This document shows, in pieces, positions 26,485 through 35,111 of a DNA stretch of 64,000 nucleotides. How positions within the stretch are numbered: position 1 is the first letter of the stretch; each line of letters begins with the position of its first letter. The notes under the pieces are model-generated. The model made no database searches and was not told where the DNA came from. It worked only from the letters and a program-made list of their open reading frames with translations. Location: positions 4,278,001 to 4,342,000 of the forward strand of contig NZ_CP094997.1 in assembly GCF_022869785.1 (NCBI RefSeq), written 5' to 3'. This DNA comes from Dyadobacter chenwenxiniae (GTDB lineage: Bacteria; Bacteroidota; Bacteroidia; Cytophagales; Spirosomataceae). Position numbers and translations under genes: made by a program.

Positions 26485-27519
26485 TCACTCCACCATCACC
26501 CTGACCGATCTTTTTTGATGCTGCTTATTTTCAAATGAAACAATGTACATTCCCGATGACATCTCCTCGGTCGAATGGATCTCGATCTTATCAGCGGAAA
26601 TGATCGTTGTCGCAATGTTCAAATCTCTTCCCCACATATTAAAAAGTCTCAGCGATGACTTTTCAACATTTTCAGCTCTCAACATGATCGACTTTCGCGT
26701 GGCGGGATTAGGTGTGACGAGCACTTCGCCCGCTTTCAGTTCCGACACGCCATTGCGGATCATTATTTCATGGATACGAATTTTCCCTTGTCCGTTCCTG
26801 AACCGCATTTCAAAATTGGAAAGTTTACGATCAGAATAGAGCGAGTTACCCGGATAGGCCGGACTATTAAGGCTGACAGGCTCATCATCAACCCACAAGT
26901 CATAGGTTCCCGGCAATGCATGATGTATGACCGCATGATTGGAAGAGATGTTGTAACTCAGCAACTTCTTCGAATTATTCAGCACCCAGGTCAGTGTAAC
27001 CCGCTTCTTTTTAGCGATGGTCTTGCTGGTGTTCTGCGTTGCAAAATCTTTGATCGAAAATCCGCCTTCCATAAAATTGAGCGAAAACTTGGCGAACATC
27101 AATGCATTGCCAGGAAAAGAATGGTTATCCGGATTGAAATCTTCACCCACATAAAAATACATTGCATTCAAAGCGGGCGACTGCACAGACTCCGCGCTGA
27201 GGGCAATTTGGATAAACAATGTTTCGGGATCAGGCTCGAAAGGTGTCGCCCGCAGGACACGAATGATTCCACCCGTAGCAGAGTCCTCCTGCGTACGCAC
27301 GAGATCCATGAAACCTTTGGAAAACTTAGAAAATGAAAGCGTAGGAACCGTCTCAACAATGTGACTAAACTGCCCGGAATCAGGGTCTGCCTTCACAAAT
27401 GGCCCTGATTTCGAAAAATCCTGATGAAAGTAAACGGTCTGCGCATGTGCGTTTTGAAACAACGCAGACAACAAAACAAGTGCAAAAACTCTGGCAAACT
27501 GAAAGAAATGTGACGTCAT
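26485..27519 (-). CDS. Secreted protein with type IX secretion C-terminal domain
   Basis: A 344-residue protein with a Sec signal (about 1-26, ending QNAHAQ). The last 80 or so residues are a Por/T9SS type A sorting domain: VLVTPNPATRKSIMLRAENV, then SLRLFNMWGRDL, SGMYIVSFENKQHQKRSVRV. This domain sends the protein across the outer membrane through the type IX system. The body (about 27-255) is beta-rich with FHQDFS near the start and WVDDEP later; it may be a jelly-roll carbohydrate-binding fold, but I do not recognise the family. It lies 68 bases downstream of the sulfatase and upstream of the block 2 sigma gene. Confidence 0.85.
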   Translation of the reverse strand: MTSHFFQFARVFALVLLSALFQNAHAQTVYFHQDFSKSGPFVKADPDSGQFSHIVETVPTLSFSKFSKGFMDLVRTQEDSATGGIIRVLRATPFEPDPETLFIQIALSAESVQSPALNAMYFYVGEDFNPDNHSFPGNALMFAKFSLNFMEGGFSIKDFATQNTSKTIAKKKRVTLTWVLNNSKKLLSYNISSNHAVIHHALPGTYDLWVDDEPVSLNSPAYPGNSLYSDRKLSNFEMRFRNGQGKIRIHEIMIRNGVSELKAGEVLVTPNPATRKSIMLRAENVEKSSLRLFNMWGRDLNIATTIISADKIEIHSTEEMSSGMYIVSFENKQHQKRSVRVMVE

Positions 27520-27587
27520 AAAACATGGGTTTTATGCATTTAGACGCCAAGCTTTTGTAATGGTCACAAAGTATTTTCAGGATATTC

Positions 27588-29123
27588 TTATCGGCTTCTT
27601 TCAGTCTCCCGAATCCTAGCCAATTCCGCTGCCATGGCTTTCACTTTTGCCGGATATTTATCTGCAAGATTCGTCTTTTCACCCAGATCTTTACTCAAAT
27701 CGAAAAGTTGAGGAGCCAGACTGTTTCCTGTTTCTGTGTTTGTAAGTTCCTGGATGGCTTTACCTTCTCTTGGCTCAATGTATTTCCAATTTTCTTTGGT
27801 AATGGACAACGCGCCACCTTGTTTGATGAGATAAGGCCTGCCGGTTGTCGTTTTTCCCAGGATGGCACCAATGATATTGAAGCTGTCGGGTGCGTCGTCG
27901 ACGTCCATTTTTTGCTGAAAGAAACCGGCGAAAGATGCAAGCATATCAATTTGACAGATCAATGCACCTGAAACGGTTCCGGGTTTAATGGTCTGTGGCC
28001 AGCGCGCGAGCCAGGGCACTCTGCTTCCGCCTTCAAATGCGCTGTATTTTCCGCCTCTCAATGCTCCCGCAGGCTTGTGTCCCTTCGCCAGCTCGACCGC
28101 ATTATCCGCGTAACCATCATCCAAAACCGGCCCATTGTCGCTTGAAAAAATAATCAGCGTGTTTTCTGCAAGTTCAAGCTGATCCAGTTTTTTAAGAATT
28201 TCACCCACTGTCCAGTCCATCTGCAAGATGACGTCTCCCCTCAAACCCATTTGACTTTTGCCTTTAAACTGTGTGCTCGGCATTCTTGGAACGTGAATGT
28301 CATTAAGCGAGAAATAAAGGAAAAACGGATTTTGCCTGTTCTCTTCCATAAACTGCGTTGCCTTGGTCAGAAACACATGGGCGATTTCTTCGTCCGTCCA
28401 CCGCGCTTGCTTTCCACCAGTCATCCAGCCAATGCGGCCAATTCCGTTCACGATGGTATTGTTATGCCCGTGATTTAAAGAAGCTGGCAATTTTAAAAGG
28501 TCAGGATTTTCCAAGCCCGTTGGCTCGTTTCCGATTTTTTTCGCATAATCAACGGTTATGGGGTCATTTTTGTCCAAACCCTGCACGTCATGATTTTCTA
28601 TAAAAACGGTTGGGACACGGTCAGAGGTTGCGGGGAAAAAGTAAGCGTAGTCAAAACCCGTTTCATTCGGGCCTTTGGTAATGGGCTCGTTCCAGTTGAT
28701 TTGTTTGTTGTTTTCTCCTAATCCCAGATGCCATTTCCCAACCGACGCAGTCTTGTAACCTGCATTTTGAAATACTTTGGGCAAAGTCAGCCGATCCGTC
28801 GGAACGATCAATGAAGCGTCGCCCGGCAAAACGCCCGTGCCTTTTTGCCGCCACGGATATTTTCCTGTTAATAATCCAAACCTCGAAGGCGTGCATGTTG
28901 CTGAGGTCGTATGCGCATTTGTAAAACGAATTCCCTCCTTCCCAATGCGGTCTATGTTCGGCGTAGCGATTTTGGTAGCCCCATAACTGCTCAGATCACC
29001 ATAACCAACGTCGTCGGCATAGATGAAAATGACGTTTGGTTTTTGCTGCTTTTTTTGGGCGTATAGATGGAATGGGATAGTGAAAAGCAAGACAGTGAAG
29101 AGCCTGGAAATACTTTTGGTCAT
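27588..29123 (-). CDS. Type I sulfatase (arylsulfatase family), exported
   Basis: A 511-residue alkaline-phosphatase-superfamily sulfatase with a Sec signal (about 1-22, ending LYAQ). The metal-binding FIYADDVGYGD segment gives Asp37 and Asp38, and the activation motif CTPSRFGLLTG gives Cys77, which would be converted to formylglycine, with Arg81. Further metal and substrate residues are in GKWHLGLG and FSSDNGP. It removes sulfate esters from glycans or small molecules in the periplasm or outside. A separate maturation enzyme is needed and is not in the window. Being next to the T9SS-tailed protein and block 2, it hints at a sulfated substrate. Confidence 0.93.
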   Translation of the reverse strand: MTKSISRLFTVLLFTIPFHLYAQKKQQKPNVIFIYADDVGYGDLSSYGATKIATPNIDRIGKEGIRFTNAHTTSATCTPSRFGLLTGKYPWRQKGTGVLPGDASLIVPTDRLTLPKVFQNAGYKTASVGKWHLGLGENNKQINWNEPITKGPNETGFDYAYFFPATSDRVPTVFIENHDVQGLDKNDPITVDYAKKIGNEPTGLENPDLLKLPASLNHGHNNTIVNGIGRIGWMTGGKQARWTDEEIAHVFLTKATQFMEENRQNPFFLYFSLNDIHVPRMPSTQFKGKSQMGLRGDVILQMDWTVGEILKKLDQLELAENTLIIFSSDNGPVLDDGYADNAVELAKGHKPAGALRGGKYSAFEGGSRVPWLARWPQTIKPGTVSGALICQIDMLASFAGFFQQKMDVDDAPDSFNIIGAILGKTTTGRPYLIKQGGALSITKENWKYIEPREGKAIQELTNTETGNSLAPQLFDLSKDLGEKTNLADKYPAKVKAMAAELARIRETERSR

Positions 29124-29173
29124 ATGTAAATATTTTTTGTATTATTGGGGATACACATACTATGATATACACA

Positions 29174-29620
29174 ATGAATGAACCGTTTTATGAGTTCAGA
29201 GTCCTGGACGAGGCCTGTCGTTTCGATTTTTTAAGCATTGGTAAAAGAAACATTCCGAAAACAGTAATCTATTATAAAAGTGATAATCCCGCAGTGTTCT
29301 CTCTGACGTTGGCAAGTATTAAATCTGACGGCAATCTGGACTTTCAAACCACAAGCAATAACGGTGATATGAAGATTATCCTTGCAACCGTTGTGCAAAC
29401 GCTCAAAATTTTTCTTGCTGCTTATCCGAAGGCAGTGGTGGTTTTCACAGGAAATTCACCGTCCAGAACTCGTCTATATAATATTATAATAAGCAGAGAA
29501 ATCGAGCAAGTGAAAGATTATTTAGAGGTTATGGGCTTTGCTGAAAATTATGTGGAATTGTTTGTTCCAAATCGGCGTTACGAAGGCTTCATTGTCTCTT
29601 TGAAAAATTCTTTTACCTAG
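29174..29620 (+). CDS. DUF6934 family protein
   Basis: A 148-residue cytoplasmic protein. I start it at the ATG at 29174 (MNEPFYEFRV), since family members usually begin this way; an ATG at 29162 adds four residues and cannot be excluded. The family pattern is visible: an N-terminal YxF strand, an ILATVVQTLKIFLAAYPKA helix, then FTGNSPSRTRLYNIIIS and a closing RRYEGFIVSL. From memory this matches DUF6934, a Bacteroidota family without a known role. A 52-residue ORF follows 16 bases later. The pair is AT-rich, on the opposite strand to its surroundings, and looks like a small independent cassette. Confidence 0.75.
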   Translation: MNEPFYEFRVLDEACRFDFLSIGKRNIPKTVIYYKSDNPAVFSLTLASIKSDGNLDFQTTSNNGDMKIILATVVQTLKIFLAAYPKAVVVFTGNSPSRTRLYNIIISREIEQVKDYLEVMGFAENYVELFVPNRRYEGFIVSLKNSFT

Positions 29621-29636
29621 TAAATTCAAAAGTAAA

Positions 29637-29795
29637 ATGGCAACTATGCACAAAATCGAAAAAAAAAATAAGCCTTTGAGTGGTAAGCAGCATGTAACTT
29701 ATGCAACTGCAAAAGAAGCTGCCACAGCAAAAAACGGAGAGCTCTTGGAAGCGCTAAAAAAGTCGAATATTAAGGATTATTTCCCTAATCTATAA
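29637..29795 (+). CDS. Small basic 52-residue protein, partner of the DUF6934 gene
   Basis: An ORF of 52 codons from ATG at 29637 to TAA at 29793-29795. The product is lysine-rich (MATMHKIEKKNKPLSG), with a helix-prone centre (TYATAKEAATAKNGELLEAL) and an end KDYFPNL. It has no signal or membrane helix. It starts 16 bases after the DUF6934 stop on the same strand and ends just before a strong terminator, so the two are one transcript. A second ATG at residue 4 is possible. The function is unknown; the size and pairing resemble toxin-antitoxin or regulator-partner units, but that is only an analogy. Confidence 0.6.
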   Translation: MATMHKIEKKNKPLSGKQHVTYATAKEAATAKNGELLEALKKSNIKDYFPNL

Positions 29796-29797
29796 TT

Positions 29798-29839
29798 AAA
29801 AATGCTTCTTAAGGCCTGTTAACCCTAAGAAGCATTTTT
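29798..29839. terminator. Bidirectional intrinsic terminator
   Basis: A perfect 14-bp stem (29798-29811 with 29826-29839) with a 14-base loop; five A on the left and five T on the right make it work in both directions. It ends the DUF6934 pair from the left and block 3 from the right, just beyond the glycosidase stop at 29853. Confidence 0.88.
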
Positions 29840-29852
29840 CAATGATTCCCCC

Positions 29853-31010
29853 CTACTTCGCTGCGGTCAGGCTCTTAATCAACTCAACCTCATCCTTCTT
29901 ATAAGGTGTTCCGTCTTTGCGGAAGATGTCGTGGAACCAAAGGTCTGGTTCTTTGGTGTAGGTTTTTTTCCAGCTGTCCCAAGGGTAAATGGTCTGTGAT
30001 TTGCCATCAACAAGTCCCCAGTTGATTGCACCGACATTGTATTTCTTTGCAATCGGCAATGAGCCTTTGAAGAAGCTGCCATTTCCACGCGACATATATT
30101 CTGTGCAGATCATCGGGCGGCCATATTGCTGCAATTGCTTGATGCGCTTTTCAAAGTCGGCTGCATCTTCGTAATTATGAAATGTAATGATATCGGATTG
30201 GTCGATCATTACTTTTTCAATAGGCTTCAAAGTTTCATGAGAAGTCCAGTCACCATTCCAGATTCCTGCTGTTAACGGTTGCGAAGGATTCACAGAACGG
30301 GCCCAACCAAATGCTTTTGAAAGCAACGGAATCACATAATCCACTTTGTTAGGCAGCTCAACTTTTCCATAAGAGCTCGTATTCGGATTGTCCGGCTCGT
30401 TCCAGATGTCCCAGGCCAGCACGCGGCTGTCATTGGCAAATGCCGCAACGGTTCCCTTCACATATCTTTCCAAACGCGGATATTGGGTGCTGTCTTTCAA
30501 TGCTTCCAAGCCCGGACTTTGCACCCAGCCTGAGTTATGCACTCCTGGTTTTGGCGCACGTTGCTTTCCTAGCTTAGGAAACGGGTCCCAGCAAGAATCG
30601 AATAATACGAACAATGGCTTAATCTTATGCTTTTCTGCAATGTCCAGAAACACGTCCAGCCGCTTCACAAAACCAGCAGAATCTTCCTGAAATAACAAAT
30701 CGTGGAGATACACACGCATTGTATTCATCCCAATATTGGCGGCCCAGCCAAGTTCTTTGTTGATGGTGGCTGTGTCAAAATCTGCTGCCTGAAACATTTC
30801 AAGCTGGTTAATGGCCGTGCTGGGCAGGAAATCCGCGCCTACAAGCCAGCCCTGTTTGCCATACCATTCATTTGCCTGCTCTTTTGTCCAGATCTCACGT
30901 GATTCAGTTTTTTCAATAGCCGCGCTCTCTTCTTTCTGCTCCTTCTTCGCGCAGTTTTGAAACGAAAGGCAAACCAGGATTGCCCATATTGTTGTTTTTA
31001 AAAATTTCAT
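29853..31010 (-). CDS. Clan GH-A glycoside hydrolase (cellulase/xylanase-like)
   Basis: A 385-residue exported glycosidase. The N-terminus is a hydrophobic signal ending FQNC at Cys20, probably a lipoprotein with an atypical lipobox. The TIM barrel shows the clan GH-A landmarks: a barrel strand MNTMRVYLHD, the acid/base in LAWDIWNEPDN (Glu205 after Asn204), and the nucleophile in MICTEYMSRG (Glu304). Relatives are often labelled 1,4-beta-xylanase in databases, so the exact linkage is uncertain. It is the last gene of block 3, 23 bases after the GH43 gene, which fits joint breakdown of a xylan- or arabinan-type side chain. Confidence 0.85.
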   Translation of the reverse strand: MKFLKTTIWAILVCLSFQNCAKKEQKEESAAIEKTESREIWTKEQANEWYGKQGWLVGADFLPSTAINQLEMFQAADFDTATINKELGWAANIGMNTMRVYLHDLLFQEDSAGFVKRLDVFLDIAEKHKIKPLFVLFDSCWDPFPKLGKQRAPKPGVHNSGWVQSPGLEALKDSTQYPRLERYVKGTVAAFANDSRVLAWDIWNEPDNPNTSSYGKVELPNKVDYVIPLLSKAFGWARSVNPSQPLTAGIWNGDWTSHETLKPIEKVMIDQSDIITFHNYEDAADFEKRIKQLQQYGRPMICTEYMSRGNGSFFKGSLPIAKKYNVGAINWGLVDGKSQTIYPWDSWKKTYTKEPDLWFHDIFRKDGTPYKKDEVELIKSLTAAK

Positions 31011-31033
31011 TCAGTTAAGGATTTTGTTAATAA

Positions 31034-32089
31034 CTATTTTAAAAGAGGTGCAGCCGTCTTGTCTATACTTGGCTGCGCATTGAGAATTTCCGGCCAGTTG
31101 TCTTTCCAGGTCACTTTATCGAGCATGAGAACCCGACGGTTTGCGCCGGTAGAAACAGTCGGATTGCTCCGGTCGATGGCATGGTAAAGCAGCCAGTCGG
31201 TTCCGGCATTATCGGTGATCAGTCTTGCGTTGTGACCCGTTCCGGCGTATTTTTCATTGGGCTGGATCAATACGGATCCAGAATTCCGCTCTTTCAGGTC
31301 TTTTCCATCTTTGTCCAAAAAAGGTCCGGTAATATCCTTTGAACGACCAACGCGGATATGATATTTGCTTTTCGCGCCGTCGCAGCAATTTTCCCGCGAT
31401 CCGAAAAAGTAATAGTAATCTCCTTTTTTCTGGATCATAACCGCTTCAAAATCCCCTGCTGCAATCTTGAATTTTTCCGAAAGATCCGGAACCGTTTTAC
31501 CATCTGCTGATAGTTCAACACCATAAGTGCCCTGCGTCGGCGCATTGCTGTAACTTCCCCAAAAAACGTATTTTTTGCCGTCCGCTTCTATATAAAATGG
31601 GTCAATGGAATTGGGAACATTGACTTCTGCACTTAAAAACAATTTCCCAAGGTCAGTGAATGGCCCCGCCGCAGAATCTGCAACAGCCAGCCCAACGCCC
31701 GGATTAGCGTCGCCCCAGGTCGAATAGGCATAATACATGTAATATTTCCCATTCACTTTGACCACATCGGGGGCCCAAATGCCGCCTTTCTCCTTCCAGG
31801 AAGGCTTTTTGAGAAATGCATCTTTTACAAAATCCCATTTCACAAGATCTTTTGAACGAACAACCGGAACCAAATGTGCGCCTTTGCCGTCGCCCCAATC
31901 ATCCATTGTCCCGTAAGCATAAAACCAGCCATCGTCTGCCTTAATAATGGTCGGATCGGCCAGAATAGGTTCGAAGACGGGATTTTGGTAAATGGAAATC
32001 TTGGTATCGAACTGCTTTTGGGCAGTCTGGCAAAAGGCAGAACTGGCCAATGCCATAACGCCAAAAAATGCAAAAAGTATTTGATTCAT
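31034..32089 (-). CDS. Glycoside hydrolase family 43 protein
   Basis: A 351-residue five-bladed beta-propeller glycosidase with a Sec signal (about 1-20, ending SAFCQ). The GH43 catalytic set is in place: the base in ILADPTI (Asp45), the pKa modulator in SIDPFYIE (Asp163) and the acid in AGDFEAVMI (Glu215). Family members remove arabinose or xylose from plant-type glycans. It lies between the PHP-like gene (26 bases) and the GH-A gene (23 bases) within block 3. No extra carbohydrate-binding domain is attached. Confidence 0.92.
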   Translation of the reverse strand: MNQILFAFFGVMALASSAFCQTAQKQFDTKISIYQNPVFEPILADPTIIKADDGWFYAYGTMDDWGDGKGAHLVPVVRSKDLVKWDFVKDAFLKKPSWKEKGGIWAPDVVKVNGKYYMYYAYSTWGDANPGVGLAVADSAAGPFTDLGKLFLSAEVNVPNSIDPFYIEADGKKYVFWGSYSNAPTQGTYGVELSADGKTVPDLSEKFKIAAGDFEAVMIQKKGDYYYFFGSRENCCDGAKSKYHIRVGRSKDITGPFLDKDGKDLKERNSGSVLIQPNEKYAGTGHNARLITDNAGTDWLLYHAIDRSNPTVSTGANRRVLMLDKVTWKDNWPEILNAQPSIDKTAAPLLK

Positions 32090-32115
32090 TTGTTCAAATC
32101 ATTTAAGACCCGGCT

Positions 32116-34191
32116 TTAATCAAGCCAGACAATCTGCGTAAACGCGCCATTAGCAGCAACATCCCAAACTTCAACCCGCACCCATTTCCTGTTTTTCAGA
32201 TTTTTGGTAAAAGTAAACGACTTTTCCCCGAATGCTTCCGTATCATGCAGGTTAATCACATCATGAAAAACCTCTTTTCCATCGCCCGAAATTACTTCTG
32301 CACGGTTTAACGGGAATGTCCATTTTGCATTCAATTTGATCTCGACATTTCCTTTCGCATCCATTTTTGCAGTCTCGCCAGACGTTACATTGTTTACGGA
32401 AAACGACGGCAGCAAAATTTCACCCGTTGAAACAAAGAACTTTCCCTTTTCCATGGCATCCAGCAAAGGTTGCCAGCCAGTTTCGAACTTCGGCATTTGA
32501 TCCAGCTGCATGTAATTCACATTCAAATGCCCATAAAGCTCATAATTTGGCTCAATTCTGAACAGGTCGGCCTCGGCGATCACGTATTTTTTCTGTCCCC
32601 AATTGGCCATATCGTCCATCAGGTCCAGCACACGTTTGCCCAGTTTTGGTTGGGACAAATCCGCCGGCATTGCTTTCCAGGCTGCTCCCAAAAAGCGGTC
32701 TGACTTGTAGAATGCCTCTTCTTTGTATTTGTCTGGAAAGCCTGTTGAGCCTTTTGTTCTCGCATGCGCGGTCCAGGCCAGGCCTTTTTCCAATTCGAGC
32801 AACTTCAACATTTCCTCTTTGTTCCCAATGCGGTAAAGCTTTCCATAGGTGGAGTTTTCCTCAACAAATGGCTGATCTTTTTCACGCGACATTAACCAGT
32901 AGACAGGTTTTGGAAAAATATTCATCCAATGTCCCCCGAAAAAATTATTCGGTTCCTCGCCTGGCAGAAGCAGGAAATTGCCGTCTGAGAGGCGTTTGCA
33001 TTCGTCAAACATCATTTTCAGTTCAGGCCAGCGTTTAGCCTCGGGTCCCCGCGGACTTCCCGGCCCGTGAAATTCGCCAAGATGCACAATGTTAACACCC
33101 GTATTCCGAAACGCCTTCACAAAACCCGGCATTTCAGGAATGGGCCTGCGCGTAAGCACCTCATCTATATGCTCCTGGTGAAAATGACTTGACATGGTGT
33201 AATAGCCTGGCAACGGCTGATAAGTGTCATTATGCGTGAATGCCTTCACTTTTTCCAAAACTTTTCCGTCTTTTTCAGCACTTAACAAACAGAAGAAATT
33301 GTATCGCTGCTGCGTTTTGGGCGGTGCATTGAACCACGGAACCCAGCGGCGGTCACCAAGCAGATCATGACGGAGACCGATGCCAAAACCCGCAAACTGA
33401 TTCCGGTAATTGTTGCCATACCAGATGTGTTCGAGGTTGTAAGCATTATCAAGCGGATAAAAGAACTGGTGCGGAGCTGGAAAAACGGCCAGACTACCTT
33501 CCTTGCCTTCGCCGATAATGGTCCGGTATTTCACCGCCATCATATGCGCTGTGTCCATCCTGGCAACCTTTGTATTTCTTACATTATTCTCAGTATCAGA
33601 CCAAAACAAGTTTTCCCAGGGCGATTGCTGACTTACCAGTCCCGCATCATAAACCACCGCCAGCGAATCCACATCGGTAGCCATTACGGCAGCAACATTC
33701 ATGAGCGGGCTACCATTATAAAGGGTGAAGTTGTACGAACCTGAAAAAGGCCCGCCAGTTGCACCAGCCACAATAATCTCTGTCTGAGAGCCTGAGGTCA
33801 CGACCTTGACGCCCGTTTTATCCAGCTTTACGGGATAGGTTTTGTAGGGTAAATAGGCTGTTTTATCAAAGAAAATGTTCCAGCCGTTTTGTGAAACAAG
33901 GTCACGCTTGCCTACCGTCAGGATAATGGCAGGATCCAGGTTTTTGACGATGGTTTTGAAAACATTATTTTTCCCGATCATAAGGCTGTTCATTACGGGC
34001 TGGCCTTTACTCAAATCGATAATTATTTTGCCAGATTCTGCATTTCCTGCCGGCCATTCAATGTTTAACAAATTGCTTTCATTCGTAATCTTCACTCCCT
34101 TCTTTTTATCAAAACCAGTCAAATCGACGGGAATTTGCCCATAAGTCAGCAGATTGAAAAAGACAAGAACCAGCACCAGGAATTTGCGCAT
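32116..34191 (-). CDS. Exported PHP-like (CehA/McbA-type) protein, putative
   Basis: A 691-residue protein from the ATG ending at 34191 (MRKFLVLVLV), which gives a clean signal peptide (about 1-19); a longer frame to 34326 runs into the epimerase gene and is rejected. The N-terminal half is beta-rich and unrecognised. The C-terminal half has metal-ligand-like motifs in the order of PHP hydrolases: VHLGEFHGPG, LLLPGEEPNNFFGGHWMN, LAWTAHART and ELYGHLN. This is why I suggest a CehA/McbA-like metal hydrolase, but the family call is inference. It is co-directional with the epimerase (10-base gap) and GH43, within block 3. Confidence 0.6.
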   Translation of the reverse strand: MRKFLVLVLVFFNLLTYGQIPVDLTGFDKKKGVKITNESNLLNIEWPAGNAESGKIIIDLSKGQPVMNSLMIGKNNVFKTIVKNLDPAIILTVGKRDLVSQNGWNIFFDKTAYLPYKTYPVKLDKTGVKVVTSGSQTEIIVAGATGGPFSGSYNFTLYNGSPLMNVAAVMATDVDSLAVVYDAGLVSQQSPWENLFWSDTENNVRNTKVARMDTAHMMAVKYRTIIGEGKEGSLAVFPAPHQFFYPLDNAYNLEHIWYGNNYRNQFAGFGIGLRHDLLGDRRWVPWFNAPPKTQQRYNFFCLLSAEKDGKVLEKVKAFTHNDTYQPLPGYYTMSSHFHQEHIDEVLTRRPIPEMPGFVKAFRNTGVNIVHLGEFHGPGSPRGPEAKRWPELKMMFDECKRLSDGNFLLLPGEEPNNFFGGHWMNIFPKPVYWLMSREKDQPFVEENSTYGKLYRIGNKEEMLKLLELEKGLAWTAHARTKGSTGFPDKYKEEAFYKSDRFLGAAWKAMPADLSQPKLGKRVLDLMDDMANWGQKKYVIAEADLFRIEPNYELYGHLNVNYMQLDQMPKFETGWQPLLDAMEKGKFFVSTGEILLPSFSVNNVTSGETAKMDAKGNVEIKLNAKWTFPLNRAEVISGDGKEVFHDVINLHDTEAFGEKSFTFTKNLKNRKWVRVEVWDVAANGAFTQIVWLD

Positions 34192-34201
34192 ATTAAGAAT
34201 T

Positions 34202-35050
34202 TTAGGAGAACATTTTTTTATAAAAAGCCAAACCTTCCGCAGCCAGCTCATCCGCGCTGTTTGCCAGCGGACGCCAGATGCAAGCAGCGCGCGCAAGCTC
34301 TTTTGAAGGCTGACCGAATGTTTCAATCACAACAGCGCCGTCATAACCAATTTCAACCAGCGCATCCCGAATCCCTTCCCATTCCAAATGTCCCGTTCCA
34401 GGCGTTCCCCGGTCGCTTTCGTTGCCTTGGACGTGGCATAGCAAGTCTTTTCCAATCTTTCTAACGGATGCCGGAATGTCTTTTTCCTCAATGTTGGAAT
34501 GAAATGTATCGAGGACAATTTTTAGGTTTGGACTGGAAACATCCCGCACAATGGAAAGCGCCTGATCGACAGTGTTAACCATATCTGTTTCAAAGCGGTT
34601 AAGCGGTTCCAGACCGACTACAACGCCATGATCCTTCGCAAGTTGTCCTATTTCAATGAGCGTTTCAATGCACCAGGCTCTTTCCTGCTTTTTTTGCTCA
34701 TCCGAGACGATCCTTGTCTTGCCAACCGCGGAATAAACCGGTCCGCCAAAGATGGGACTGCCTACATTTTGTGCAATTTTAATGCAGTCGACAATGTATT
34801 CTTTACCAAGCTGGCGGTGCAATGGCTCGGTGCTGGAAATGTCGCGTTCCGGCCCAAAAGCGCCGCTGATAGTGATCTTCAAATCCAGGTCTCGAGCGAC
34901 GGTTTTGATCAAATCCCAATCAATGATTTTGGTGTCTTCCACGGCTATTTCGATAATGTCATAGCCCATGTTTTTCACCTTGGTAAGCAGGTCAATGTTC
35001 TGTGTTGAGAATGGGGAAACCCATATAAAAGTGCTCGCTCCGAATAGCAT
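34202..35050 (-). CDS. Sugar isomerase/epimerase, D-tagatose 3-epimerase-like
   Basis: A 282-residue TIM-barrel enzyme from the ATG ending at 35050 (MLFGASTFIW). A longer frame to 35134 would translate the palindrome at 35066-35098 and overlap the next gene, so I reject it. The four metal ligands of ketose 3-epimerases are present at the right places: Glu148 (GLEPLNRFE), Asp181 (LDTFHSNIEE), His206 (LCHVQGNE) and Glu243 (VVIETFG), together with RGTPGTGHLEW. It should epimerise a free ketose or rearrange a 3-keto sugar in the cytoplasm. It pairs with the Gfo/Idh gene 61 bases upstream. Confidence 0.9.
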   Translation of the reverse strand: MLFGASTFIWVSPFSTQNIDLLTKVKNMGYDIIEIAVEDTKIIDWDLIKTVARDLDLKITISGAFGPERDISSTEPLHRQLGKEYIVDCIKIAQNVGSPIFGGPVYSAVGKTRIVSDEQKKQERAWCIETLIEIGQLAKDHGVVVGLEPLNRFETDMVNTVDQALSIVRDVSSPNLKIVLDTFHSNIEEKDIPASVRKIGKDLLCHVQGNESDRGTPGTGHLEWEGIRDALVEIGYDGAVVIETFGQPSKELARAACIWRPLANSADELAAEGLAFYKKMFS

Positions 35051-35065
35051 TTCGTGAAGTTTTTT

Positions 35066-35098
35066 AGACTTTCCAAGTCTTGAAGACTTGGAAAGTCT
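35066..35098. repeat. Inverted repeat of the AAGTCTT family
   Basis: A 16-bp perfect stem (35066-35081 with 35083-35098) around a single G. It lies in the 61-base gap between the Gfo/Idh and epimerase genes. Its centre AAGTCTTGAAGACTT shares the unit that builds the larger hairpin at 252-318. Within an operon it may adjust mRNA stability between the two genes. Confidence 0.8.
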
Positions 35099-35111
35099 GT
35101 CCAAAAATTTG

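Noticed and set aside
26770..27336. Open frame of 188 codons on the plus strand opposite the T9SS-tailed protein gene
   Set aside because: Antisense to a gene with a signal peptide and sorting domain; the product shows no coherent domain or signal.
34192..34326. Upstream extension of the PHP-like protein
   Set aside because: It would overlap the 3' end of the epimerase gene and bury the clean signal peptide that starts at 34191.
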